Of a stretch of DNA of 64,000 bases, positions 24,396 to 33,425 are shown piece by piece. How positions within the stretch are numbered: the first letter of the stretch is position 1; each line of letters opens with the position of its first letter. Made by a program: the position numbers and the translations under genes. The notes below the pieces were generated by a model. The model was not told the DNA's origin and did no database searches. It worked only from the letters and a program-made list of their open reading frames with translations. The stretch is from Chloroflexota bacterium. Its GTDB lineage: Bacteria; Chloroflexota; Dehalococcoidia; Tepidiformales; Tepidiformaceae. The stretch is taken from assembly GCA_026710655.1 (NCBI GenBank), contig JAPOQN010000013.1, forward strand, positions 124,001-188,000. The letters are read 5' to 3'.

Positions 24396-25157
24396 ATGAC
24401 CGATACCAGCGCCTACGAAGGCATGATCGCCGAGACCATCACCGTCCAGGGCGATGGCGGCGACCGCATCTACGCCTACCTCGCCCGCCCCCTTGGCGAG
24501 GGCCCCTTCCCCGCCATGCTCCTCCTCCACCACATCCCCGGCTGGGACGAGTGGTACAAGGAAGCGGCCCGCCGCTACGCCCACCACGGCTACGTCACTA
24601 TCTCCCCCGACCTCTACTGCCGCGATGGCCACGGCGAGCCCGAGGATGTCGCCGCGAAGGTCCGCGCCGAGGGCGGCGCCCCCGACGACCGCGTCGTCGG
24701 CGATGCCGATGGCTGCATCGCCTTCCTCCGCTCCCTTCCCTACGTGACCGGCAAGGTCGGCGTGATGGGCACCTGCTCGGGCGGACGCCACTCATTCCTT
24801 GTCGGCTGCCGCTCCCGCGAGGGCGTCGACGCCGTCGTCGACTGCTGGGGCGGGAACGTCGTCATGCCTCCGGAGAACCTCTCCGAGCGCCAGCCCGTCG
24901 CCCCCATCGACTACACCGCCGACCTGAACGCCCCGCTTCTCGGCCTCTTCGGCGAGAACGACTTCAGTCCCACCCCCGAGCAGGTCGCCGAGCACGAGGC
25001 CGCCCTCCAGCGCGAGGGCAAGGACTACGAGTTCCACATGTACCCGAACGCCGGGCACGGCTTCTTCTACTACAACTACCCCCAGGCCTACGCCGCCGAG
25101 GCAGCCGTCGACGGTTGGCAGAAGATCTGGGACTTCCTCGACCGGCACCTGGGCTAG
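24396..25157 (+). CDS. Dienelactone hydrolase family protein
   Basis: A 253-residue alpha/beta hydrolase. The catalytic triad is visible as Cys127 in MGTCSGG, Asp189 in GENDFSP and His221 in NAGHGFFYY, the cysteine nucleophile being characteristic of dienelactone hydrolases. These open the lactone made in chlorocatechol or protoanemonin breakdown, though many members act on other esters. The ATG follows GGGAGGTC. It is first in a run of four + strand genes ending with an MFS exporter. Confidence 0.92.
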   Translation: MTDTSAYEGMIAETITVQGDGGDRIYAYLARPLGEGPFPAMLLLHHIPGWDEWYKEAARRYAHHGYVTISPDLYCRDGHGEPEDVAAKVRAEGGAPDDRVVGDADGCIAFLRSLPYVTGKVGVMGTCSGGRHSFLVGCRSREGVDAVVDCWGGNVVMPPENLSERQPVAPIDYTADLNAPLLGLFGENDFSPTPEQVAEHEAALQREGKDYEFHMYPNAGHGFFYYNYPQAYAAEAAVDGWQKIWDFLDRHLG

Positions 25158-25174
25158 GGAAAGGAGAACACGCC

Positions 25175-25438
25175 ATGTGCACCATGATTGCCGAGAAGGT
25201 CCAGATCGCCGGGAGCGGCAAGTCGCGCGACCGCTGGTTCCCCATCGCCCAGACCTACGTCTCCTTCGACCACCCCTTCCATCTCCAGCGCGAGCACGCC
25301 CTCAACCTCGACTTCGTGAACGAAGCGCTCGGCACCGGCGCCCGCGTCGCCGTCGAGCTCACCCCCGAGGACGCGCGCGAGCTCGCCACCACCATCCTCC
25401 GTCTCCTCGATGAGGGCGCCGAAGTCGAGGCCGGCTGA
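25175..25438 (+). CDS. DUF6295 family protein, 87 aa
   Basis: A small protein beginning MCTMIAEKVQIAGSGKSRDRWF, with FDHPFHLQREHALNLDFVN and ARVAVELTPEDARELATTIL. This matches DUF6295, a family of unknown function frequently found next to dienelactone hydrolases (pattern from memory). The Cys2 and paired His residues could bind a metal. It begins 17 bases after the hydrolase, with an AAAGGAGA site, so the two are co-transcribed. Confidence 0.75.
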   Translation: MCTMIAEKVQIAGSGKSRDRWFPIAQTYVSFDHPFHLQREHALNLDFVNEALGTGARVAVELTPEDARELATTILRLLDEGAEVEAG

Positions 25439-25444
25439 TCCGCC

Positions 25445-25855
25445 GTGCCCGAATCGGAGGGACAGCCACGGCTCGAAAACCTCGCCGCCTTCCTCCCGGA
25501 GTTTGAGGATGCGGACTTCTCGGTCGGCAAGATTGCGAATCCGGTTCACTTCGACTACTCCGAAGCCATGTCCCGATTCGTGGACACTGCCTACGAGGAC
25601 GGCTGGCTAAGCCCCGAGGTCGACTGGCCTTCGTGGATGGAGACCGAGGAGGCCCGCCGCCTGCGCGACGACCCGACCGCCATCCCGGACGCCACCGTGG
25701 AGCAGCTGCGGAAGCTCCTTACCACCGTCATCCGGCAGGACCGCTTCGTGACGGGAGCGCTGGCGGGAGCCTTCGAGTCCGGCATGCTGACAGCAGTCGT
25801 GCGGCGCGCGGAGCAACTCCGCCTCGGAGCGGCCGCGGAAGGCCCTGAAAGCTGA
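25445..25855 (+). CDS. DUF6508-like protein, 136 aa
   Basis: The product has HFDYSEAMSRFVDTAYEDGWL, VDWPSWMETEEA and the motif LLTTVIRQDRFVTGALAGAFESG, which matches the DUF6508 family of unknown function. No membrane segment or signal peptide is seen. The start is a GTG six bases after the DUF6295 stop. The MFS gene begins inside its stop codon region. Confidence 0.7.
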   Translation: MPESEGQPRLENLAAFLPEFEDADFSVGKIANPVHFDYSEAMSRFVDTAYEDGWLSPEVDWPSWMETEEARRLRDDPTAIPDATVEQLRKLLTTVIRQDRFVTGALAGAFESGMLTAVVRRAEQLRLGAAAEGPES

Positions 25856-27117
25856 CACAGGGCAGTCCACCGGACCAGGTCGAGATCGAGGACGAGGGGC
25901 CGACCAACCTGCGGCCCTGGGCCGCCTTCACCTACCGCGACTACCGCTACCTCTGGGCGGCCGGCCTCTCCACCGTCGTCTCCCGCTGGATGCGCATCCT
26001 CGTCACCGCCCAGTGGCTGTTCGAGGTCACGGGCTCACCCGCCCAGCTCGGCCTGATTGGCGCCGTCCAGCTCATCGTCCAGATACCCGCCCTCCTCTGG
26101 GGCGGCGCCCTCGCCGACTACATGAACCGCAAGCACCTCGTGTCGGCCGCTCATGCCGTCACGCTGGTTGTCCTCCTCGTGCTGGGGTTCCTCGCCGCCG
26201 CCGGAACCCTCAGCGTCTGGCAGGTCTACGTCGCCATCGGCATCACGGCTGCCACGCAGGTCATCTCCCAGCCCGCCGCCGCCGCCCTCACCCCCACCGT
26301 CGTCCCCCGACGCCACCTCATGCTCGCGATCACCGGCGAGACAGCCACCATGAACGCCGGCTCCATCCTCGCGCCCCTCCTCTTCGCCGGCGTCGCCGAG
26401 GTCTTCGGCCTGACCGCCGCCTTCTTCGTGGCGGCGGGCGCGACCGCCCCCGCCGCCGCCCTGCCCCTCTTCATCCGCGCCCGCGGCCAGGTCGCGCAGG
26501 CCCCCGAAGGTTCAACCGTGCGCCGCGTCTGGGAGGGCTTCCTCTTCGTCATCCGCCACCCCATCCTCCCCGGCCTCTTCCTCCTCGATATCGGCATCAC
26601 CGTCGTCTCCTTCTACCGCGAGATCCTGCCGGTGATTGCGAAGGGCCTCTTCAAGGGCGGCGCGGGCGCCGTCGGCGTCCTCGGCTCCGCAAACAGCGCC
26701 GGAGCGGTGGCCGGCTCCTTCGGCGCCCTCTTCTTCGCCGGCTACCGCTCCAAGGGGATGCTCGTCATCTACGCCTCCCTCGGCTACGCAGTCGTGCTCC
26801 TCCTCTTCTCCAACGTCACCGCGCTCTGGGCGGGCGCTATCACCATTGCCCTCATCGGGCTCGCCGATGCCGTCACCGTCGCCGTCCGCCAGACCACCGT
26901 GCAACTCACCACGCCCGACGACATGCGCGGCCGCGCCTCCGCCTTCCTCGTGCTCGCGGCGGTCACCGCGAACAACATCGGAACGCTCTGGGTCGGCCTC
27001 TGGTCGTTCTGGATCGGCGAGCGCGCCACCATGATGCTGGGCGCCTTCCTCGCCTTCGGCGCGACGCTCCTCATCTGGCGGCTCTGGCGACCCCTGCGCG
27101 AGTACCGCTACCCCTGA
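25852..27117 (+). CDS. MFS transporter (MFS_3/enterobactin-exporter-like), apparent CTG start
   Basis: A 421-residue 12-helix transporter. Coding character extends well upstream of the first ATG (25990): LRPWAAFTYRDYRYLWAAGL is a typical N-terminus for this subfamily and precedes helix 1. No ATG, GTG or TTG exists in that stretch; CTG at 25852 overlaps the previous stop as CTGA and has GGAAGG nine bases upstream. Family features include GGALADYMNRKHL after helix 2 and MRGRASAFLVL. It probably exports a small molecule processed by the upstream hydrolase group (inference). Confidence 0.85.
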   Translation: MTQGSPPDQVEIEDEGPTNLRPWAAFTYRDYRYLWAAGLSTVVSRWMRILVTAQWLFEVTGSPAQLGLIGAVQLIVQIPALLWGGALADYMNRKHLVSAAHAVTLVVLLVLGFLAAAGTLSVWQVYVAIGITAATQVISQPAAAALTPTVVPRRHLMLAITGETATMNAGSILAPLLFAGVAEVFGLTAAFFVAAGATAPAAALPLFIRARGQVAQAPEGSTVRRVWEGFLFVIRHPILPGLFLLDIGITVVSFYREILPVIAKGLFKGGAGAVGVLGSANSAGAVAGSFGALFFAGYRSKGMLVIYASLGYAVVLLLFSNVTALWAGAITIALIGLADAVTVAVRQTTVQLTTPDDMRGRASAFLVLAAVTANNIGTLWVGLWSFWIGERATMMLGAFLAFGATLLIWRLWRPLREYRYP

Positions 27118-27126
27118 GTCATCCCC

Positions 27127-27840
27127 CTAGCGATAGGGGATGATCTGGGCGTAGTCGACGGCGCTCTCGATCACGCGCGAGTACGCGTAGTCGACCACCA
27201 GCACGTCCTTCATGATCGGACCCAGCATCGGCCCCACAATCTCCGTGTGGTACGGGTGCGAGGCATACGCCTCCATCGCCTCGATCGAGTCGACCTCGGC
27301 GATGAACACCAGGTCGAACCGGTCCGTTGCCGAGCCGTAGTACGGCCCCGGGATCCCGAGGATCCAGCGCCGGATGAACGGCTTCTGCCGCGGGAAGCGG
27401 TCGAGCGCGAGCGTGAACTCCTCGATGGCCTCCTCGCTGGCGTCGTCCTTGAAGGCCAGGCAGGTCACGTGCGCGATGGCGACGTTGTCGTCGCCCTCCC
27501 GCGGCGCGCTGTAGGCGATCGCGCTCTGCTGCACGGCGGTGAACTCGAAGTCCACCACCAGCACGTCCTCGATGATCGGCCCCATCAGCGCCGCCGCGTC
27601 CATGTGGAACGGGTGCTTCGCGTAGTCGACCATCGCCGCCGGCGAGTCCACCTCCACCGAGAAGGCGAGGTCGTATGCGTCGCTGGAGATGGGGTAGTAG
27701 TTCCCGGGCTTCCCCGAGATCCAGCGGCGCAGGCCGGGCTTCTTCGACGGGAACTCGTCGAGCTTGTCCCAGAACTCCTGGATGAGGGCCTCGTCGGCGC
27801 CCTCCTTGAAGCTCATGAAGACGGTGTGGGAAACGCCCAT
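27127..27840 (-). CDS. Protein with two tandem Dabb (stress-responsive A/B barrel) domains
   Basis: A 237-residue protein containing two copies of a Dabb unit of about 115 residues. Each copy has a HTV/HVT beta strand with FMSFKEGADEALIQEFWDKL or CLAFKDDASEEAIEEFTLAL, then RRW(I)-GIPG-YY, DLAF/DLVF and HPFHMD/HPYHTE. Single Dabb domains dimerise into barrels and act as small-molecule enzymes or binding proteins; the fusion would form the dimer within one chain. It is divergent from the LLM gene at 27954. Confidence 0.85.
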   Translation of the reverse strand: MGVSHTVFMSFKEGADEALIQEFWDKLDEFPSKKPGLRRWISGKPGNYYPISSDAYDLAFSVEVDSPAAMVDYAKHPFHMDAAALMGPIIEDVLVVDFEFTAVQQSAIAYSAPREGDDNVAIAHVTCLAFKDDASEEAIEEFTLALDRFPRQKPFIRRWILGIPGPYYGSATDRFDLVFIAEVDSIEAMEAYASHPYHTEIVGPMLGPIMKDVLVVDYAYSRVIESAVDYAQIIPYR

Positions 27841-27922
27841 GGCGGTCCTCCTGTCGGCGAACCGCGGTTACATCCCGGCCCGCCCGATATTCGCCGCGAG
27901 TATAGGCGCATCGCCGCCCCTG

Positions 27923-27928
27923 TAGACT
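27923..27928 (+). promoter_or_regulatory. Putative -10 box TAGACT
   Basis: TAGACT followed by CGCGCC lies 25 bases before the LLM gene start. Confidence 0.45.
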
Positions 27929-27953
27929 CGCGCCGATCCCACAGGAGGCCCCC

Positions 27954-28880
27954 ATGCAGATTGGCTCCCAGCTCCACAACAATGCCACCAGCTGGCAGGA
28001 CATCTCCGCCGTCGCCCGTGCCGTCGATGCGGGCCGCTGGTCCAGCCTCTGGGTCTACGACCACTTCTTCCCCCCCGTCGCCAACCTCGGCAACGCGATC
28101 CCCACCTTCGAGGCCTACGCCCTCCTCGCCGGCCTCGCCGCCACCACCGACCGCGTCCGCCTGGGCACGCTCGTCACCGGCAACACCTACCGCAACCCTG
28201 CCCTCGTCGCCAAGATGATCGCGACCATGGATGACATGAGCGGCGGCCGCATGAACCTCGGCATCGGCGCCGCCTGGTTCGAGCGCGAGCACACCGCCTT
28301 CGGCTGGAAGTTCCCCTCCCTCAAGGAGCGCCTCGACCGCCTCGATGAGGCCGTGCAGGTCATCCGCCTCCTCTTCGATACCGAGGGCCCCGTCAGCTTC
28401 GATGGCGAGTACTACCAGCTAGACGACACGCCCTTCGAGCCCAAGTGCATCCAGGAGCCGCACGCCCCCATCATGGTTGGCGGCGGCGGCGAGAAGCGCA
28501 CCCTCCGCACCTGCGCCCGCTACGGCGACATCATGAACGTCGACGGCCCGCCCGACTTCGTCCGCCGCAAGATCGAGGTGCTCGAACAGCACTGCGCCGA
28601 CATCGGCCGCGACCCCGCCGAGATCAAGAAGACCATCCAGCTCACCTGCGTCATCCAGGACGACCCCGAGAAGGCGGCGATGTGGCGTGAGCGCTACGGC
28701 GGAAACATGTCGCCCGAGGAGCGCGAGCGCGACCTCGCCATCGGTCCCCCCGAGCGCATCGTCGAAGTCCTCAAGCGCTACGAGGAGGCCGGCGTCGAGG
28801 AGGCTATCTTCGCCCGTCTCCCCAACAACCCCGCCCTCTACCAGCGCCTCGACGAGGAGGTCATCAGCGCCTTCGATTGA
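27954..28880 (+). CDS. LLM class flavin/F420-dependent oxidoreductase (TIGR03560-like)
   Basis: A 308-residue luciferase-like oxidoreductase. LWVYDHFFPPVANLGN, GRMNLGIGAAWFEREHTAFG and PIMVGGGGEKRTLRTCARYG are family features shared with the gene at 2924-3856. The ATG has an ACAGGAGG site. It precedes a P450 by 72 bases on the same strand; that gap carries its own -10-like TATCCT, so the P450 may be transcribed separately. Confidence 0.9.
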   Translation: MQIGSQLHNNATSWQDISAVARAVDAGRWSSLWVYDHFFPPVANLGNAIPTFEAYALLAGLAATTDRVRLGTLVTGNTYRNPALVAKMIATMDDMSGGRMNLGIGAAWFEREHTAFGWKFPSLKERLDRLDEAVQVIRLLFDTEGPVSFDGEYYQLDDTPFEPKCIQEPHAPIMVGGGGEKRTLRTCARYGDIMNVDGPPDFVRRKIEVLEQHCADIGRDPAEIKKTIQLTCVIQDDPEKAAMWRERYGGNMSPEERERDLAIGPPERIVEVLKRYEEAGVEEAIFARLPNNPALYQRLDEEVISAFD

Positions 28881-28904
28881 TGTCCCAGCCCCTCCCCGAA
28901 GGCG

Positions 28905-28910
28905 TATCCT
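28905..28910 (+). promoter_or_regulatory. Putative -10 box TATCCT
   Basis: TATCCT lies 42 bases before the P450 start and fits the TA-NNN-T pattern. Confidence 0.35.
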
Positions 28911-28952
28911 GACCGGTCACAGCGAGCCGTCCGGCTCGCGGGGAGCCTGAGC

Positions 28953-30278
28953 ATGAAGGCAGGACAGAAGGCGGCTGAACGCCTCAAGACGAACATCGAC
29001 CCGCGCGAGTTCGATACCCCCGAGCACCGCAAGGACCCCTTCCCCCTCTACAAGCGCCTGCGCGACCACCGCCCCCTCTTCCGCGATGGCTTCCACGGAC
29101 GTTGGGTGCTGAGCCGCTACGAGGACATCGTCAACGTCTTCCAGGACAACGAACACTACGACCGCGCCACCTACAACCCCGAAGGTGCCTACAAGTTCGG
29201 CGAGCGCTCCGTCTTCGGCCCCAACATCCTCGAGTACGGCAACAGCCAGCGGCACCGCTGGATGCGCAACATCGTCGCCGACCAGTTCGTCGGCAACCGC
29301 CTCCAGGCCTTCCTCCCCTACATCGAGATGATCGCCCGCGAGCTCCTCCAGCAGATCTCGGAGAAGGCCGCCGACGACATCGCGAAGGGCTTCGCCGATA
29401 CGGGCGAGGTCGAGCTGGTCGAGCAGTTCTCCAACCAGTTCCCCGTGCGCGTCATCTCCAACATGCTCGGCCTCGACCGCTCCGACGAGGACACCTTCGT
29501 GCGCTGGTACCAGCGCCTCATCGCGGGCATGGGTTCGGGCCAGTACTACGTCGATGGCATCCATGCCCGCGACGAAATCTGGGACTACCTCGAGCCCATC
29601 ATCGAGGAGCGGCGCGAGAACCCCGGCGAGGACCTCGTCTCCCGCATCGTCACCGCCGAGCTGCAGGGACAGCGCATGAACACCGAGGAGGTCAAGGGCT
29701 TCGTCGCCCTCCTCCTCGCCGCCGGCGGCGATACCACCGACAAGGCCATCGCCAACATGTGGTACCACATGCTCTACACCCGCCCCGACCAGTTCGAGGA
29801 GGTCCAGCGTGACCACTCCCTCTGGACCAACGTCTTCACCGAGATGATGCGCTACGACCCCGTCGTGCATGGCCAGGGGCGGCGCACCACCTGCGAGATC
29901 GAGATGTACGGCGAGGTTATCCCCGAGCGCGCCTCCGTTTCCCTCCTCCTGGGCGCCGGCAACCGCGATGAGCGTGTGTTCAAGGACCCGGACACCTACG
30001 ATGTCTTCCGGGACGACCTCCACATGGGCCGCGAACTCCGCTCCGGACGCTACCCCGATGGCCGCGCCGGCCACCTCGGCTTCGGCATGGGCCAGCACTT
30101 CTGCATGGGCTACGCGATGGCCCGCCAGGAAGCGATCATCGCCAGCACGCGCCTCTGCGAGGCCATGAAGAACCCCCGTCCCAAGTTCCCCACCCACGAG
30201 GGCATCAGCGGACCCAACATCAACGAGGGCGGCTTCCGTGCCCCCCGTGAGCTCTGGGTCCAGTTCGACGTCGCCTAG
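28953..30278 (+). CDS. Cytochrome P450
   Basis: A 441-residue soluble bacterial P450. The oxygen-binding I-helix motif is LLAAGGDTT, the K-helix E-R pair is in FTEMMRYDP, and the haem loop is GFGMGQHFCMGYAMAR with the ligand Cys384. It hydroxylates an organic substrate using electrons from a ferredoxin and reductase, neither of which is adjacent; the ferredoxin at 35.0 kb is a candidate. It lies 43 bases upstream of a Rieske oxygenase, followed by a thiolase and an acyl-CoA ligase, suggesting breakdown of a hydrophobic terpenoid- or steroid-like compound (inference). Confidence 0.95.
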   Translation: MKAGQKAAERLKTNIDPREFDTPEHRKDPFPLYKRLRDHRPLFRDGFHGRWVLSRYEDIVNVFQDNEHYDRATYNPEGAYKFGERSVFGPNILEYGNSQRHRWMRNIVADQFVGNRLQAFLPYIEMIARELLQQISEKAADDIAKGFADTGEVELVEQFSNQFPVRVISNMLGLDRSDEDTFVRWYQRLIAGMGSGQYYVDGIHARDEIWDYLEPIIEERRENPGEDLVSRIVTAELQGQRMNTEEVKGFVALLLAAGGDTTDKAIANMWYHMLYTRPDQFEEVQRDHSLWTNVFTEMMRYDPVVHGQGRRTTCEIEMYGEVIPERASVSLLLGAGNRDERVFKDPDTYDVFRDDLHMGRELRSGRYPDGRAGHLGFGMGQHFCMGYAMARQEAIIASTRLCEAMKNPRPKFPTHEGISGPNINEGGFRAPRELWVQFDVA

Positions 30279-30321
30279 AGGCGGCCCGGCGCCACATCAC
30301 GAGAACGCCACAGGAGAATCC

Positions 30322-31968
30322 ATGAAGACCGAAGTTCACCCCCTCAGCGGCGCCACCTACACCGAGCTCGGCGACGGCAAGGTCCGTGTCGAGAAGGCGA
30401 AGAAGTACGGCATCTTCCAGTGGGACGGCATCCACATCGAGGGTGACCTGAAGTACGCCGACCCCCACCTCCTGCAGTGGGTCGGCGGCCCCGAGCTGCC
30501 CCCCGAGTTCGTCGAGAACGACCCCCGCCGCTCCGCCCGCATGCAGAGCCAGACCACCCGCGACGCGGCCGCCGCCGAGGCGCAATATACCGGCGGCACC
30601 GCCCTCGCCGGCGAGATCGACGACACCTTCACCCGCTACACCGGCGACCCCGGACGCGACACCGCCGCCGGCCGCCGCTCCTCCGGCATCTCCTTCATGG
30701 AGCTGCTCGAAGGCGACCAGTACCCCGAGCGCATCCCCGAGACCCTGCGCATGGAGAACTCCCTCGAGGGTGGCGTCCGCAAGGTGCCCACCGAGCGCTA
30801 CACCCAGAAGAAGTGGCACGACCTCGAAGTCGAGCGCCTCTGGATGAAGGTCTGGCAGATGGCCGCCCACGTCGACGACATCCCCGAGGTCGGCGACTAC
30901 ATCGTCTACGACGTCGCCCACCTCTCCTGGCTTGTCGTCCGCACCGGCGAGAACGAGTTCAAGGCCTACAACAACGCCTGCCTCCACCGTGGCCGGCAGA
31001 TACGCGAGTTCGACGGCAAGAAGGCCACCGAGTTCCGCTGCCCCTTCCACGGCTGGTGCTGGGAGATCGACGGCTCCCTGCGCGAGATCCCCTCGGAGTG
31101 GGACTTCCCCGAGGTGCGCGAGGACGCCAGCCACCTGCGCGAGGCGAAGGTCGGCACCTGGGGCGGCTTTGTCTTCATCAACCCCGACCCCGACGGCGAG
31201 TCCTTCGAGGAGTACCTCGGCGACCTGCCGAAGCACTACGAGAAGTACGAGTACGAGAAGAAGTACAAGCAGATGCACGTCGCGAAAGTCGTGCGCGCCA
31301 ACTGGAAGGCGAACCAGGAAGCCTTCATGGAGGGCTACCACATCATCGCCACCCACCCCCAGCTCATGATTTACGGCGGCGACGGCGCCAACCACCAGTA
31401 CGACTCGTTCGGCAACTGGTCCCGGGCCGTTACCGTGGCCGCCCGCACGAGCGCCCACCGCAACATCCACCCGCCTCGCGACGAGATCTTCGCCACCCGC
31501 CACAAGATGGCCGACATGATGCGAGAGACCCTGCGCGAGACGATCGGCGACCGCGTCGATGTCTACTGCGACGCCGAGCTCATCGACGGGCAGTACAACA
31601 ACCTCTTCCCCAACTTCCACCCCTGGGGCTCGTTCAGCCGCATCGTCTACCGCTTCCGCCCCTACGGCGACGACCCCGACATGAGCATCATGGAGGTCAT
31701 CTACCTCGCCCCCTGGCCCGAGGACAAGCCCAAGCCGCCCGCCGCCCAGATCCACTGGCTCGGCCCGGATGACCCCTGGACCGACGCCCCCGAGATGGGC
31801 GGCCTCGCCCGCGTCCTCAACCAGGACAGCTACAACCTGCCCAAGGTGCAGAAGGGCCTCAAGACCAAGCAGGACCCCTACATCTATCTGGCCGCCTACG
31901 AGGAGGGGAAGGTTCGCCACTTCCACCACCTCTACGACCAGTGGGTCGCCTACGACGACGGCGACTAG
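30322..31968 (+). CDS. Rieske oxygenase alpha subunit with a long N-terminal extension
   Basis: A 548-residue Rieske oxygenase. Cluster ligands are Cys220/His222 in CLHRG and Cys240/His243 in CPFHGW; the mononuclear iron ligands are His340/His345 in EGYHIIATHP. The Rieske domain starts near residue 160, about 110 residues later than in its paralogues, because the first 155 residues form an extra region (AKKYGIFQWDGIHIEGD and a charged linker) not recognised as a known domain. The ATG at 30322 follows CAGGAGA. It sits between a P450 and a small Cys-rich protein. Confidence 0.92.
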   Translation: MKTEVHPLSGATYTELGDGKVRVEKAKKYGIFQWDGIHIEGDLKYADPHLLQWVGGPELPPEFVENDPRRSARMQSQTTRDAAAAEAQYTGGTALAGEIDDTFTRYTGDPGRDTAAGRRSSGISFMELLEGDQYPERIPETLRMENSLEGGVRKVPTERYTQKKWHDLEVERLWMKVWQMAAHVDDIPEVGDYIVYDVAHLSWLVVRTGENEFKAYNNACLHRGRQIREFDGKKATEFRCPFHGWCWEIDGSLREIPSEWDFPEVREDASHLREAKVGTWGGFVFINPDPDGESFEEYLGDLPKHYEKYEYEKKYKQMHVAKVVRANWKANQEAFMEGYHIIATHPQLMIYGGDGANHQYDSFGNWSRAVTVAARTSAHRNIHPPRDEIFATRHKMADMMRETLRETIGDRVDVYCDAELIDGQYNNLFPNFHPWGSFSRIVYRFRPYGDDPDMSIMEVIYLAPWPEDKPKPPAAQIHWLGPDDPWTDAPEMGGLARVLNQDSYNLPKVQKGLKTKQDPYIYLAAYEEGKVRHFHHLYDQWVAYDDGD

Positions 31969-31989
31969 GCCGTAGCCAGGCGAGGTTCC

Positions 31990-32184
31990 GTGCCCCTGCG
32001 GCGCTGCAAGTTCTGCCCCGCCCCTCCCCTGGAGGAGGTCGCCGTCTCCATGTGGACGGACGACCCCTCCGACGTGCGCCGCGACACCATCAAGCTCTGC
32101 CGCAAGCACCTGCTGCGCCTGCGCAAGGCCGGAGACGCCGGCCACGAGCATCGTGGCGTCCGCTACCGCCCCGGGTTCTGGTAG
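31990..32184 (+). CDS. Small Cys-rich protein, 64 aa, possible zinc binder
   Basis: The product begins MPLRRCKFC and continues to LCRKHLLRL, giving a C-x2-C plus C-x2-H arrangement that could bind one zinc. No family was recognised. The start is a GTG 21 bases after the Rieske stop, with a GCGAGG site. Its position between the oxygenase and the thiolase suggests an accessory protein of that pathway. Confidence 0.6.
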   Translation: MPLRRCKFCPAPPLEEVAVSMWTDDPSDVRRDTIKLCRKHLLRLRKAGDAGHEHRGVRYRPGFW

Positions 32185-32187
32185 GCT
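32182..32187 (+). promoter_or_regulatory. Putative -10 box TAGGCT
   Basis: TAGGCT overlaps the stop of the small Cys-rich gene and lies 51 bases before the thiolase start; it is identical to the box at 521-526. Confidence 0.4.
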
Positions 32188-32238
32188 CGCCTCGCTGCGG
32201 ACGAGGCCGCCAGGCCCGTCCCCTGGAGGTCCATCACC

Positions 32239-33423
32239 ATGCGTGAAGCCGTCATCGTCTCCACCGCCCGCACGGCCATCGGCAAGGCCTATCGCGGCGC
32301 CTTCAACGACACCCCCTCGCCCTCCATGGCCGCCCCGGTCGTGAAGGAAGTCGTCGCCCGCGCCAACCTCGACCCCGCCGAGATCGACGATGTCATCGTC
32401 GGCTCCGCCCTCCAGCAGGGAACGCAGGGGTTCAACGTCGGCCGCCAGGTGGCCGCTGCCGCCGGGCTCCCCGTGAGCGTCTCCGGCCAGTCCATCGACC
32501 GCCAGTGCTCCTCCGGCCTCATGGCCGTCTCCACCGCCGCCAAGCAGATCATCGTCGACGGTATGGAGACCGTCATCGCCGGCGGCATCGAATCCATCAG
32601 CCTCGTCCAGAACAAGAACCAGAACACCTTCCGCGCCCAGGACCCCAACGTCCTCGATGCGACCCCCGACATGTACATGCCCATGATCACGACCGCCGAG
32701 GTCGTCTCGAAGCGCTACAACGTCTCCCGTGAGGCCCAGGACGAGTACTCGCTGCAGAGCCAGCGCCGTACCGCCGCTGCCCAGGACGCCGGCCTCTTCG
32801 CCGACGAGATCATCACCAGCCACGTCACCAAGGTCGTCGTTGATCGCGAAACCGGGGAGACCAGCCGCCAGGATGTCGCCATCGACCTGGACGAGTGCAA
32901 CCGCCCCTCGACCAACGCCGAGGGCCTGGCCAAGCTTCCGCCCGTCATGGGCGAGGACGGCTTCATTACCGCTGGCAACGCCAGCCAGCTCTCCGACGGC
33001 TTCGCCGCCTGCGCCCTCATGGAGGCGTCCGCCGCCGAGAAGCGCGGCCTCGAACCGCTTGGCTACTACCGCGGCATGGCCGTCGCCGGCTGCGAGCCCG
33101 ACGAGATGGGCATCGGCCCCATCTACGCCGTCCCGAAGCTGCTCGAGCGCACCGGCCTCACCATGGACGACATCGACCTCTGGGAGCTGAACGAGGCTTT
33201 CGCCTGCCAGGTCGTCTACTGCCGCGACCAGCTCGGCATCCCCGACGAGAACCTCAACGTGAACGGCGGCGCCATCTCCATCGGCCACCCCTACGGCATG
33301 AGCGGCACGCGCATGGTCGGCCACGCCCTCCTCGAGGGGAAGCGCCGCGGCGCCCGCTACGCCGTCATCACCATGTGCGTGGGAGGTGGGATGGGCGCCG
33401 CCGGTCTCTTCGAGGTCGCCTGA
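32239..33423 (+). CDS. Thiolase family acetyl-CoA acyltransferase
   Basis: A 394-residue thiolase that cleaves a 3-ketoacyl-CoA, or condenses acyl-CoAs. The acyl-accepting Cys90 lies in [11 protein letters not shown], the catalytic His in [17 protein letters not shown], and the second Cys in [12 protein letters not shown]. The ATG has a CTGGAGG site. Two bases separate its stop from the following acyl-CoA synthetase, so the two are one operon. Confidence 0.95.
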   Translation: MREAVIVSTARTAIGKAYRGAFNDTPSPSMAAPVVKEVVARANLDPAEIDDVIVGSALQQGTQGFNVGRQVAAAAGLPVSVSGQSIDRQCSSGLMAVSTAAKQIIVDGMETVIAGGIESISLVQNKNQNTFRAQDPNVLDATPDMYMPMITTAEVVSKRYNVSREAQDEYSLQSQRRTAAAQDAGLFADEIITSHVTKVVVDRETGETSRQDVAIDLDECNRPSTNAEGLAKLPPVMGEDGFITAGNASQLSDGFAACALMEASAAEKRGLEPLGYYRGMAVAGCEPDEMGIGPIYAVPKLLERTGLTMDDIDLWELNEAFACQVVYCRDQLGIPDENLNVNGGAISIGHPYGMSGTRMVGHALLEGKRRGARYAVITMCVGGGMGAAGLFEVA

Positions 33424-33425
33424 CC

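Noticed and set aside
30220-33324. 1034-codon minus-strand open frame
   Set aside because: Entirely antisense to the Rieske oxygenase and thiolase genes, both of which have complete family motifs. No ribosome-binding site or family pattern.
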